Part shown: piece by piece, positions 1 through 7,409 of the stretch
How the letters are laid out: the number at the start of each line of letters is the position of its first letter
Position numbering within the stretch: position 1 is the first letter of the stretch
Assembly: GCA_004555635.1 (NCBI GenBank)
Contig: SFHN01000026.1
Coordinates: 1 to 10,985, forward strand
DNA from: [Eubacterium] saphenum
Lineage (GTDB): Bacteria; Bacillota; Clostridia; Oscillospirales; Ruminococcaceae
Reading direction: 5' to 3'
DNA length: 10,985 nucleotides
The notes under the pieces: model-generated
Seen by the model: only the letters and a program-made list of their open reading frames with translations
Databases searched by the model: none
What the model was told of the DNA's origin: nothing
Made by a program: the position numbers and the translations under genes

Positions 1-27
1 CTCCCCGCGCCGTATGACGCGGGGAGC
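1..27 (-). terminator. Hairpin downstream of the GH130 gene
   Basis: A perfect 9-bp inverted repeat, CTCCCCGCG and CGCGGGGAG, with an 8-nt loop lies 23 nt beyond the GH130 stop codon. It fits a Rho-independent terminator for the minus-strand gene. The expected T-run would fall before base 1, outside the window, so this is probable and not proven. Confidence 0.6.
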
Positions 28-50
28 ATTATTATATCCGAATAGAGATA

Positions 51-842
51 TCAGAAATACTTGTTGGAATGAGCCTTAACATACTCTACAACTTCCTCGG
101 CATAGCAGAACGCCATACTTACGCAGGTATCTGCGCAGCCGTTGTAGATTGCGATTCTGCCGGTGTCCTTGTCGCAGAGCGCTGCGCAGGGGAACGTAAC
201 GTTCTGAACGTCGCCGACGGTTTCGTAAATTTCGCGGGGGTTGATGAGGTACTCGCGGCAGCGGTACTTAACCTTCCAAGGCTGGTCCTTGTCGAGAATA
301 CAAGCGCCGAAGCTGTATACAAAGCCGTTGCAGCTTTCGAGAACGCCGTGGTAGAACACCAGCCAGCCCTCGCTTGTTTCAATCGGAATGGGACCCGCGC
401 CGATTTTCTTGCTCTCCCAGCCTCTGTCGGGAGCCATAACGTGTCTGTGCTTGCCCCAGTACTTCATATCGGGAGAGTGGGACAGGTACATATCGCCGAA
501 CGGGGTGTGTCCGCTGTCGGACGGACGGGAGAACATAACGAACTCGCCGTTAATCTTGCGGGGGAACAGAACGCCGTTTCTGTTGAACGGGAGGAAAGCG
601 TTTTCTTCCTGGTGGAACTCCTTGAAGTCCTTTGTCCAGCCGATACCGATTGTGGGCTTCCAGCCGTATGCGTTGCACCAGGTAATCCAGAAGCGGTCCT
701 CAATCCATACGCAGCGGGGGTCGTAGCCGTACTGCCACGGATTTGCCTCAGCAGCAAGCGGGTCGTCGTTTATCCACTCAACCTTGTTCTCGTTGATTTC
801 CCAGTGGATACCGTCAACGGAGAAGCCCGCGTGGATAGCCAT
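51..842 (-). CDS. GH130 beta-1,4-mannooligosaccharide phosphorylase, body of the gene
   Basis: This encodes most of a glycoside hydrolase family 130 phosphorylase, a cytoplasmic five-bladed beta-propeller enzyme. Such enzymes release mannose-1-phosphate from beta-1,4-mannosides using phosphate. GH130 hallmarks are clear: GYDPR with the likely general acid Asp at residue 41, then [42 protein letters not shown] and FPCAAL. From memory it resembles subfamily GH130_2 (R. albus RaMP2, the human-gut enzyme Uhgb_MP), so mannooligosaccharide or mannosyl-GlcNAc substrates are likely. The precise substrate is inferred. The ATG at 840-842 is the first start codon available and has AAGGAG at 849-854, 6 nt upstream. 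However, family N-terminal sequence continues in frame to 1025 (separate entry), so starting here would drop about 70 residues including the first propeller strands. The product would be 263 aa against roughly 325-335 in the family. Confidence 0.9.
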   Translation of the reverse strand: MAIHAGFSVDGIHWEINENKVEWINDDPLAAEANPWQYGYDPRCVWIEDRFWITWCNAYGWKPTIGIGWTKDFKEFHQEENAFLPFNRNGVLFPRKINGEFVMFSRPSDSGHTPFGDMYLSHSPDMKYWGKHRHVMAPDRGWESKKIGAGPIPIETSEGWLVFYHGVLESCNGFVYSFGACILDKDQPWKVKYRCREYLINPREIYETVGDVQNVTFPCAALCDKDTGRIAIYNGCADTCVSMAFCYAEEVVEYVKAHSNKYF

Positions 843-1025
843 ATTTCTCTCCTTGTCGTCTACACGGAATACGCCTGCGAAGTGATGGCCGTTTCCGTCC
901 TCAAAGGGAACGACTGCTGAGTTGAAGATGGAGTTGCTTGTGGGAAGAAGGTCGCGGGGGATAATGGGGTTTGCGTTATAACGCCAAACAACGTCCTTGC
1001 AGCCCTCGGGTCTGTCCTGGCCCTT
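843..1025 (-). pseudogene. Start-less N-terminal coding stretch of the GH130 gene
   Basis: In frame with the gene body, 61 codons upstream of its ATG translate into typical GH130 N-terminal sequence: [12 protein letters not shown], then [20 protein letters not shown], then [11 protein letters not shown]. An in-frame TAA at 1026-1028 closes the frame, and there is no ATG, GTG or TTG in the stretch. Relatives have about 10-15 more residues and a start codon here, so roughly that much coding sequence plus the leader and ribosome site is absent. Either a small deletion fused the promoter to codon 10-15, or the sequence is misassembled at about 1022-1028. The reading frame is seen directly; the deletion is inferred. 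Confidence 0.85.
849..854 (-). promoter_or_regulatory. Shine-Dalgarno-like AAGGAG inside the GH130 reading frame
   Basis: AAGGAG lies 6 nt before the ATG at 842 and would make that internal Met a usable start. It is also simply the codons for Asp-Lys-Glu-Arg in the conserved reading frame, so the match may be accidental. It matters because the natural start codon of this gene is missing. Confidence 0.45.
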
Positions 1026-1033
1026 TTAATCAC

Positions 1034-1062
1034 AGTATAACAAAAAGCACATAATAATTCAA
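1034..1062 (-). promoter_or_regulatory. Sigma-A promoter of the GH130 gene
   Basis: Read on the minus strand, TTGAAT (1057-1062) and TATACT (1034-1039) are separated by 17 nt, an ideal sigma-A spacing. The predicted start site is an A near 1027, only a few bases from the GH130 coding stretch, so there is no room for a leader or ribosome site. The GH94 gene has exactly the same two hexamers with the same spacing. Confidence 0.75.
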
Positions 1063-1092
1063 TAGTCTTTTTGGCTAAATCTTTTTTGCTTT

Positions 1093-1113
1093 TTTAGTGA
1101 ATATTTACCTAAA
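1093..1113. repeat. Imperfect AT-rich palindrome between divergent promoters
   Basis: TTTAG at 1093-1097 and CTAAA at 1109-1113 flank a partly symmetric AA/TT core around base 1103; 7 of 10 base pairs match. It sits 30 nt upstream of the GH130 -35 box and about 65 nt upstream of the rightward -35 box, a plausible place for an operator. The surrounding DNA is AT-rich, so chance symmetry is possible. The rest of the 1063-1177 gap holds T-runs and no gene that I can see. Confidence 0.25.
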
Positions 1114-1177
1114 GAATGCCTGAACATATGCAAAATTTACTTAAATCTAGGTTGATAATAACCCGAAATGCATTTAC

Positions 1178-1207
1178 TTGACAAACACGGGGATTTAGTT
1201 GTACAAT
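1178..1207 (+). promoter_or_regulatory. Sigma-A promoter of the 1226-5756 operon
   Basis: TTGACA (1178-1183) and TACAAT (1202-1207) are 18 nt apart. A ribosome site, AGGAG at 1213-1217, follows 8 nt before the ATG at 1226. The untranslated leader would be about 12 nt, so no leader-based control is expected. Confidence 0.75.
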
Positions 1208-1225
1208 TAAACAGGAGATGATAGA

Positions 1226-2464
1226 ATGAGAAAAAAGCAAATCGCGGCTGCTTTGGCTGTTGCCGCGGCGTTGTTGCTTGCGGCGTGCAGCAACAGCTCG
1301 AAAAGCGACGCTGACCTGTCGGAAAGCGCTTCAAGCGAAACGACATCCGCCGCAGAGCCTTCCGGCACAAAAACAAGCCGCGCAGAAGCTTCCGAGGCGC
1401 CAAATGAGTCCGCTGTTGATACCGAAGCCGAAACCGCTTCCAACGCTCCCGAAGTATCCGATTTGCCTGAGCCGACAGAGCCCGAAGCAAGTTCCGTTGA
1501 AGCGCCCGAGCCTGCCGAGTACGCCGAAGTCTTTTCGGGCTTTGAGCAGACGGAAAGCGGCGCCTACCGCATACTGACTAATCACGACCCAAAAAACTGC
1601 GCGGAAATCACGCTTGACGGCTTCAGAATAAGCGTAGAGGCAAACTATGAAAACAGCGATGTCTGGGCGGTAAACGGTCACAGGCTGAACGCGCGCGGCG
1701 AGGCTAGCTTTAGGGAATCGGCAAGCGCGGGCGAGCTTGTTCCGATATATCTTTATCAGGAGGAAGGTCCGAGGAAAGGCTCTTACTACTGCACGGTGGT
1801 ATACGTCTATGCGGACAAAAACGGGTTCGTTTTGCCCGTCAGCAGCGAAAACGCTTTGCGAAACGCTGAGGTTTCGGCGGTTGTGACAGCGCTCCCTAAG
1901 CAGGGCGTTGAAGCATATATAGACGCGTCGGGAGATAAGCAGAAAATCGCGCAGACGCTTGCCGAGGTAGGGGCGCTGGGCGACGAAATCTGCGCGGGTC
2001 TTGACAGCGACTACGACAAGCTCCGCGCAATCACTATGTGGGTTCGCGAAAATATCTACTACGACTTTGACGCGTGCGAAACAGAGGTAACTCCCGAAAC
2101 GGTCAGCCTGTCGCAGGTGCTTGAGCTTAGGCGCAGCGTGTGCGGCGGCTACTCAAACCTTGTGGCGGCGCTTTGCGCTTCGCAGGGGATAACCTGCTAC
2201 AACCTGCGCGGCACCGCGGAAAGCAGAGGGCTGCCGTATGACAATTCCGCGGCAAATCCCGAGCTTCACGAATGGAACCTCGCCGTAATCGACGGGCGGA
2301 AAATCTGGGTTGACGCGGGCTTTTGCACAACAAACGCCTACCGCAGCGGAGAATATACCGAAGGACACCTGTCGCTTGACTACTTCGACATAACGGACGA
2401 CCTGTTCGCCGTTGACCACAGAGCGGAATACTGCGAATACCGCGACTATTTTGCAAAGGACTAA
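1226..2464 (+). CDS. Transglutaminase-like domain lipoprotein
   Basis: This is a 412-residue surface lipoprotein. Residues 1-21 form a lipoprotein signal with positively charged RKK, a hydrophobic core and lipobox LAAC, so Cys21 would be lipidated. Residues 22 to about 100 are a low-complexity linker rich in Ser, Ala, Glu, Pro and Thr, fit to span the cell wall. Residues about 245-370 are a transglutaminase-like core with the Cys-His-Asp triad visible: Cys306 in SVCGGYSNL, His348 in LHEWNLAVI and Asp363 in KIWVDAGF. In bacteria such domains are mostly thought to be proteases or amide-bond enzymes of the envelope, and the substrate cannot be read from the sequence. The ATG has a good ribosome site and a promoter. 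The next gene begins 5 nt after the stop, so the lipoprotein leads an operon with surface-polysaccharide genes. Confidence 0.9.
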   Translation: MRKKQIAAALAVAAALLLAACSNSSKSDADLSESASSETTSAAEPSGTKTSRAEASEAPNESAVDTEAETASNAPEVSDLPEPTEPEASSVEAPEPAEYAEVFSGFEQTESGAYRILTNHDPKNCAEITLDGFRISVEANYENSDVWAVNGHRLNARGEASFRESASAGELVPIYLYQEEGPRKGSYYCTVVYVYADKNGFVLPVSSENALRNAEVSAVVTALPKQGVEAYIDASGDKQKIAQTLAEVGALGDEICAGLDSDYDKLRAITMWVRENIYYDFDACETEVTPETVSLSQVLELRRSVCGGYSNLVAALCASQGITCYNLRGTAESRGLPYDNSAANPELHEWNLAVIDGRKIWVDAGFCTTNAYRSGEYTEGHLSLDYFDITDDLFAVDHRAEYCEYRDYFAKD

Positions 2465-2469
2465 CCCGT

Positions 2470-4809
2470 ATGAAAACCGTAAACATAGCGATAACCGCCG
2501 CAAGCTTCTGCGGAAACAAGGGCGCGGCGGCAATGCTTCAAAGCAGCATAGACGGGCTGTACAAGCGTTACGGACGGCGGCTGCGGGTGCGCATTCTCTC
2601 CACCTATCCGAGCGAGGACAGGGCATTCCTGCGGCAGAACGAACGGTACGGCTTTGTACAGGTTGTAAACGCTTCGCCCGCGCGGCTTATGTTCTGCGCG
2701 TTTCCGCTCGCGGTGCTGTACAGTTTTCTGCGGTTTGTGCCGCTGCTTGGGCTTCTGCTGCGGAAAAACGCGATAATCCGCGCGTACTGTGACAGCGACA
2801 TAGTAATCGACGAGGCGGGAATTTCCTTTGCGGACAGCCGTGGGTTTGTTATGAATACCTACGCGTTTGTGTGCGCCGCCGTGCCTATGCTGTGCGGCGT
2901 GCCTGTTGTGAAGTATTCGCAGGCGCTGGGCGGGTTCAAAAATCCGTGGAACAGGCTTCTTTCGCGGCTTGTGCTGCCGAAAATGGGGCTGATTTGCGCG
3001 CGCGGGGAAATCACGCAAAAGGCGCTTTCGGATATCGGAATTACGCAGAATGTTCGGCTGTGCGCTGACGGAGCGTTTTCCCTTGAAATCGGGGAGGAAG
3101 TAAGGCAACGCGCAAATTTGCTGTGCGAGGACGCATTTTTCGGCGAGCGGGTGGTCGGCGTGTCGGTGTCCTCGGTGGTGGAGAAAAAGTGCAGAAAGCT
3201 CGGGAAGGACTACCACACGATTATGGCGGAGTTTATCGACAAGCTTAACAGCCGCGGGTTTAACGTGCTGATTATCGCGGCGGCGGCGCGCGAAAACACG
3301 CAGAAGCCGCGCAACAACGACCTGCCCGTCTGCGGTGAGGTATACGGGCGCGTTTGCGACAAAAGCCGCGTGCGTTGGTATCCGCGGGATATGCGCCCCG
3401 AGGAGCTTCGCGTTTTGATTTCGCGGTGCGTTGCGCTGGTGTCAAGCCGTTTTCACGCGATGATTTTTGCGCTTTGCGAGGGCGTTCCCGCGGTGTCCGT
3501 CGGCTGGGGGCATAAGTACAAGGAAGTGCTGGATATGTTCGGGATGGGCGGTTATGCGGTGGATTATGCCGAGCTGTCAAAGGAGCTGCTGCTTAGCCGC
3601 TTTTTTGAGATATACGAAAGCCGCGATGAAATCCGCGAAAAGATACTCGAAAAGCTGCCCGAGGTAAAGGAAAGCTCGAAGAACGGGCTTCGCCTTATCT
3701 GCGAGTACATCGACGCCCTGCCCGAAAAGCGCAGGAAGCCGCGCCTGCTCGATTACTCCGACCCCGACAGGTATATCGGCGGGCATATCTGCTGCCGAAT
3801 GGGCTATGCGACCGACGAAAACATTCGCAAAGGCGCCGCGTCGGGCGGGGTGGTGACTGCACTGCTGGCGCACCTGCTTCGCGCGGGGGAGATTGACGGC
3901 GCGTGGGTTACGAAAAGCGTTTTTGAAAACGGAAAGCCCTCCTACCGCACCTTTATTGCGACAACGCCCGAGCAGCTTCTTGAAGCAAGCTCGTCTGTTT
4001 ATATGTACGTTCCGCTGACAAAGCACATCAAAGCGGTGGAGGAGTTTCGCGGCAGGCTTGCGGTGGTGCTTCTGCCGTGTCAGATGAAAGCGCTTAACGA
4101 AATCCTTGGCAAAAATCCTGCGCTGAATGAGCGAATTGTGCTTAAAATCGGGCTGTTTTGCTCGGGCGCGCCGGACGAAAACGCGACAATAATTCCGCTT
4201 ATGAAGAAGAAAATCCCGACGGAAAACGCGGTCTGCCTGAAATACCGACAGGGGCATTGGCGCGGGCGCTCGGCGGTGATTTATGCCGACGGCTCGGCGA
4301 GGAGCTTTTCCTACATAAAAACGTTTGGCGCATACAAGAACGCCTATTTCTTCGCGCGTAAAAGCTGTCTGATATGTCAGGACCACTTCTGCCTCGGCGC
4401 GGATATCAGCTTTGGCGATATCTGGACTAAGCAGATGAAAAAGCAGCCGATAAAGCACACCTGCTGCGTTATCAGAAGCGAAAGGGCGCTGAAGCTGTAC
4501 CAAAGCGCGGTAAAGGCGGGCGCCGTCGCGGATTTTGCGGTAAGCGACGAGCAGGTTATAAGCGGGCAGAAACGCGCGCTTGTGTTCAAGTTCAACTGCG
4601 CTGCGGCGAAGCGGGATATCCTCGCAAAGAGAGGGAAAACCGTGCGGCTTGACGACGCTTCGCCCTGCCGCATAAATCATAGGCTTGCGGCTGCGCTCGC
4701 GTTCAGAAACGCTGAAGAAAGCAGAAATAATCCACGGAACATTTTGCGGCTGCCGCTGTGGGCGGTGAATTTGTATATGTGCTTTATCCGCTTTTTGCTT
4801 AGCTTTTGA
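2470..4809 (+). CDS. Polysaccharide pyruvyl transferase fused to an FrhB/FdhB-type (F420 hydrogenase beta) domain
   Basis: This is a 779-residue two-domain protein. Residues 1 to about 400 match the polysaccharide pyruvyl transferase (CsaB/WcaK) family: an N-terminal GNKGAAAML motif (15-23) and SSRFHAMIFALCEGVP with Arg327 and His329. That family puts pyruvate ketals on surface sugars using phosphoenolpyruvate. Residues about 430-700 match the coenzyme F420 hydrogenase/dehydrogenase beta family: IRKGAASGGVVTALL, LLPCQMKAL (Cys537), LFCSGAP (Cys564) and KSCLIC...HFC (Cys633, 636, 641) before ADISFGDIW. The retained Cys motifs suggest Fe-S or flavin chemistry. The ferredoxin-like N-terminus usual in stand-alone FrhB proteins is absent, and the transferase domain takes its place. 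The last 20 or so residues are hydrophobic and may touch the membrane. AAAGGA at 2455-2460 serves as ribosome site inside the upstream gene. The two families are often neighbours in glycan clusters. The fused protein's reaction is unknown. Confidence 0.85.
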   Translation: MKTVNIAITAASFCGNKGAAAMLQSSIDGLYKRYGRRLRVRILSTYPSEDRAFLRQNERYGFVQVVNASPARLMFCAFPLAVLYSFLRFVPLLGLLLRKNAIIRAYCDSDIVIDEAGISFADSRGFVMNTYAFVCAAVPMLCGVPVVKYSQALGGFKNPWNRLLSRLVLPKMGLICARGEITQKALSDIGITQNVRLCADGAFSLEIGEEVRQRANLLCEDAFFGERVVGVSVSSVVEKKCRKLGKDYHTIMAEFIDKLNSRGFNVLIIAAAARENTQKPRNNDLPVCGEVYGRVCDKSRVRWYPRDMRPEELRVLISRCVALVSSRFHAMIFALCEGVPAVSVGWGHKYKEVLDMFGMGGYAVDYAELSKELLLSRFFEIYESRDEIREKILEKLPEVKESSKNGLRLICEYIDALPEKRRKPRLLDYSDPDRYIGGHICCRMGYATDENIRKGAASGGVVTALLAHLLRAGEIDGAWVTKSVFENGKPSYRTFIATTPEQLLEASSSVYMYVPLTKHIKAVEEFRGRLAVVLLPCQMKALNEILGKNPALNERIVLKIGLFCSGAPDENATIIPLMKKKIPTENAVCLKYRQGHWRGRSAVIYADGSARSFSYIKTFGAYKNAYFFARKSCLICQDHFCLGADISFGDIWTKQMKKQPIKHTCCVIRSERALKLYQSAVKAGAVADFAVSDEQVISGQKRALVFKFNCAAAKRDILAKRGKTVRLDDASPCRINHRLAAALAFRNAEESRNNPRNILRLPLWAVNLYMCFIRFLLSF

Positions 4810-4820
4810 TTGGGGACAGT

Positions 4821-5756
4821 ATGGAAAAGAAGATTGACACGAAGAAGCTGCTTGCCGTTTTCAGAATTGCCTTTGCTGTGACGGCGACGGGTTTTCTCGT
4901 ATGGTATTTCGTGAAAAACCGCGAGGACTTCGCGAAAATACAGGGCATAGACCTCGGCGCGTTTGCGCTTGCTTGGGGAGTGTATTTTGTCTACAAGCTG
5001 ACGCTTGCGGGGCTGTGGCATTTTATCACAAAGGAAAACGACTGCGCCATTCCCCCGAAAAAGGCGATTTCGGCGTATCTATATTCGATACTCGGAAAGT
5101 ATATCCCCGGCAAGGTGTTTATGCTTGCGGCGCGCCTCGGCAGCTACAAGGAGGAGGGCGCTTCGCTGTCGAGGGTTTCCGTCTGCTTTCTTATCGAGAA
5201 CGTCTGCACGCTTATCGGCGCGGCTGCGATTTTTCTTGTATCGCTGCTATTTTTCCCGAACGATTTGCTCGGGGGTTATCGCTGGCTGACAATACTGCTG
5301 ATTGCGGCGTTTTTGCTGATAATTCACCCGCGCGTAATCAACTTCATTCTCGGGATAATCGGAAAGCTTGCTAAGCGCACGCTGCATATCCCGATGACTT
5401 ATCCGCAGCTTCTGAAAACCGCGGCGCTTTTTGCGGCAAACTGGCTGATTGTCGGCGCGGGTTTTGTGGTTCTCACTCGGGCGATTTACCCCGAGCTTGC
5501 GGCAGGCGAAATGCTCTACTGCGCGGGCGTCTGGGGGATTTCCGCGATAATCGGGATACTTGCGCTGTTTGCGCCGTCGGGAATAGGCGTTCGCGAGGGC
5601 ATAATTATCGCGGCGCTGTCGGTTATTATGCCGACGGAATACGCGGCGGTAGTCGCCGTTGCTTCGCGGCTGTGGCAGACTATCCCCGAGCTTGTGCTTG
5701 CTTTTGGCGGGGGCATATTCTCGCGAATAGAACGGAAAAAACGCTCGGAAAAATGA
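4821..5756 (+). CDS. LPG-synthase-TM/YbhN (UPF0104) family flippase-like membrane protein
   Basis: This is a 311-residue integral membrane protein with about eight hydrophobic segments, the first near residues 10-30. Family signatures are GKYIPGKVFMLAARLG near residue 90, which recalls the family's G-(K/R)-(Y/F)-x-P-G-K motif, and PSGIGVREGII near residue 255. Relatives form the membrane part of MprF and are also found as stand-alone genes in exopolysaccharide clusters, where lipid or glycan-lipid flipping is the usual guess. There is no synthetase domain, so lysyl-phosphatidylglycerol synthesis is not indicated. A TTG at 4806 in the same frame would overlap the previous stop (TTGA) and add five residues. 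I prefer the ATG at 4821 because GGGGA (4812-4816) lies just before it and MEKK is a normal N-terminus. The tight spacing to the fusion gene indicates an operon. Confidence 0.85.
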   Translation: MEKKIDTKKLLAVFRIAFAVTATGFLVWYFVKNREDFAKIQGIDLGAFALAWGVYFVYKLTLAGLWHFITKENDCAIPPKKAISAYLYSILGKYIPGKVFMLAARLGSYKEEGASLSRVSVCFLIENVCTLIGAAAIFLVSLLFFPNDLLGGYRWLTILLIAAFLLIIHPRVINFILGIIGKLAKRTLHIPMTYPQLLKTAALFAANWLIVGAGFVVLTRAIYPELAAGEMLYCAGVWGISAIIGILALFAPSGIGVREGIIIAALSVIMPTEYAAVVAVASRLWQTIPELVLAFGGGIFSRIERKKRSEK

Positions 5757-5763
5757 ATGCAAA

Positions 5764-5789
5764 AGCCGCTCCCGAAATCGGAAGCGGCT
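5764..5789. terminator. Bidirectional terminator between converging genes
   Basis: AGCCGCT (5764-5770) pairs with AGCGGCT (5783-5789), and an inner CCGA/TCGG pair extends the stem. The plus strand continues CGCTTTATTTA. The minus strand continues with TTTT and later more T-rich sequence. It sits 7 nt after the flippase-like gene stop and 21 nt after the GH94 stop, so it can end both transcripts. Confidence 0.85.
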
Positions 5790-5810
5790 CGCTTTATTTA
5801 TGGGAAATTA

Positions 5811-7409
5811 TCAGCCGAGGACAACCTCAACCTCGTGAACTCCGCCGTCGAATGCGGGGATAACGTTGCCGGAAACGGGCTTGCCGTCAACTGTCATGCT
5901 CTTTACGCCCGCGCAAACGTGGTTCGGGTTCTTTACGGTTACGTTGTAGGTTGCGCCGCGGAACAGTCTGCTTACGGAGAAGCCGTCCCACTCGTGAGGA
6001 ATGGAGGGAGAAATCTCCAGACCGTTGTACTGGGGCTTTACGCCGAGAATGTACTGGGAAATCGCAACGAAGTTCCAAGCCGCCGTACCGGTAAGCCAGC
6101 TGTTCTTAGCCTCGCCGTGGCGCATTGCGTCCTTACCCGCAATCATCTGAGCGTAAACATACGGCTCGGTTCTGTGCAGGTCGCTCTTCTCCTCGCGGAA
6201 CGCGGGAGCTATCTTGGAGTAGTACTCAAACGCCTTGTCGCCGTGTCCGACAGCAGCCTCCGCGCAGATAATCCACGCGTTGTTGTGGCAGAACACGCCT
6301 GCGTTCTCCTTGTATCCGCCGGGGTATGTGGAAATCTCACCGTACTCAATCTTGTAGGTGGTGAAGGCGGGGTTGTTGAGTACAAGACCGTGCTCGGAGT
6401 TGAGGTACTTGTCGATGGAGTTAAGGGTTGCGATGTCGTAGCCCTTGTCCTTGCCAAGACCCGCGAGAACGCACCAGCCCTGCGGCTCGATGAATATCTT
6501 GCCCTCCTCGCACTCCTTAGAGCCGACCTTGTTGCCGTTGTGGTCGTATGCACGGAGGAACCAGTCGCCGTCGTAGCCGAACTCAACCGTGTTCTTTCTC
6601 ATCTTCTCGATTTCAGCCTCGGCACGCTTTGCCTCTGCCTCGTCGCCTACAAGGCGGCACATTGCGGGGTACTCCGGACCGATAAAGCAGAACATACCTG
6701 CAATCATAACCGACTCCGCAACCTGAGAGTAGAAGGGCGGCTCGGTGAACATCTGCTTGTTGTTGTAGGTCTGGAAGCTCTCGCCGGGCTTGTCGGAGAA
6801 GCAGGAGAGGTTAAGGCAGTCGTTCCAGTCTGCGCGGCCGCTGAGGGGAAGACCGTGCGGGCCTATCTTTGTGCAGACGTGGTTGAACGCTCTCTTCATA
6901 TGGTCGAGCATTGTGTCCGCAAGCTCTGCCTTGTTCTCGTAGGGAACCTTTTCGCTGAGAATGGAGAGGTCGCCTGTTTCCTTTATGTACTGCGCAACAG
7001 CGAGAATCATCCACAGCGGGTCGTCGTTGAAGTTAGAGCCAAGCTCGTGGTTGCCCATCTTGGTGAGCGGCTGGTACTGGTGGTATGCGCCGCCGTCCTC
7101 GAGCATTGTCGCAGCGAGGTCAATCAGACGCTCACGCGCTCTCTCGGGAATCTGATGAACGAAGCCGAGCAGGTCCTGGTTGGAGTCGCGGAAGCCCATT
7201 CCGCGTCCGATACCGCTCTCGAAGTAGGAAGCGGAGCGGGACATATTGAAGGTAACCATACACTGGTACTGGTTCCAGATGTTTACCATACGGTTTACCT
7301 TCTCGTCGGGAGAGGATACGCTGTACTGTGTGAGCAGCTTATCCCAGTAGCCCTTGAGCGTGTCGAACAGCGCGTCTGCCTTCTCGGAAGTGTTGCACAT
7401 CTCCATCAT
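5811..7409 (-). CDS. GH94 cellobiose phosphorylase, catalytic C-terminal part (frameshifted gene, part 2)
   Basis: This part encodes 532 residues of the (alpha/alpha)6 catalytic barrel and C-terminal region of a GH94 phosphorylase, which converts cellobiose and phosphate to glucose-1-phosphate and glucose in the cytoplasm. The catalytic motif [16 protein letters not shown] is intact; the second Asp of DWND (residue 197 here, about 505 in the rejoined protein) is the expected general acid by family knowledge. Other matches are [42 protein letters not shown] and [11 protein letters not shown]. The ATG at 7407-7409 overlaps the stop of part 1 as ATGA, and AAGG lies about 8 nt upstream, so translational coupling is possible. 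In relatives this Met is internal, in a run that would read Lys-Ala-Leu-Ala-Met-Met-Glu-Met. The rejoined protein would have about 840 residues, near the family size. Cellobiose specificity is inferred from similarity. Confidence 0.9.
   Translation of the reverse strand: MMEMCNTSEKADALFDTLKGYWDKLLTQYSVSSPDEKVNRMVNIWNQYQCMVTFNMSRSASYFESGIGRGMGFRDSNQDLLGFVHQIPERARERLIDLAATMLEDGGAYHQYQPLTKMGNHELGSNFNDDPLWMILAVAQYIKETGDLSILSEKVPYENKAELADTMLDHMKRAFNHVCTKIGPHGLPLSGRADWNDCLNLSCFSDKPGESFQTYNNKQMFTEPPFYSQVAESVMIAGMFCFIGPEYPAMCRLVGDEAEAKRAEAEIEKMRKNTVEFGYDGDWFLRAYDHNGNKVGSKECEEGKIFIEPQGWCVLAGLGKDKGYDIATLNSIDKYLNSEHGLVLNNPAFTTYKIEYGEISTYPGGYKENAGVFCHNNAWIICAEAAVGHGDKAFEYYSKIAPAFREEKSDLHRTEPYVYAQMIAGKDAMRHGEAKNSWLTGTAAWNFVAISQYILGVKPQYNGLEISPSIPHEWDGFSVSRLFRGATYNVTVKNPNHVCAGVKSMTVDGKPVSGNVIPAFDGGVHEVEVVLG

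Noticed and set aside
69..920. 283-codon open frame on the plus strand
   Set aside because: It is antisense to the GH130 gene, with no ribosome site or domain; an open frame here follows from the codon bias of the real gene.
3577..4680. 367-codon open frame on the minus strand
   Set aside because: It is antisense to the FrhB-like half of the fusion gene and is rich in Arg and Ala without family motifs.
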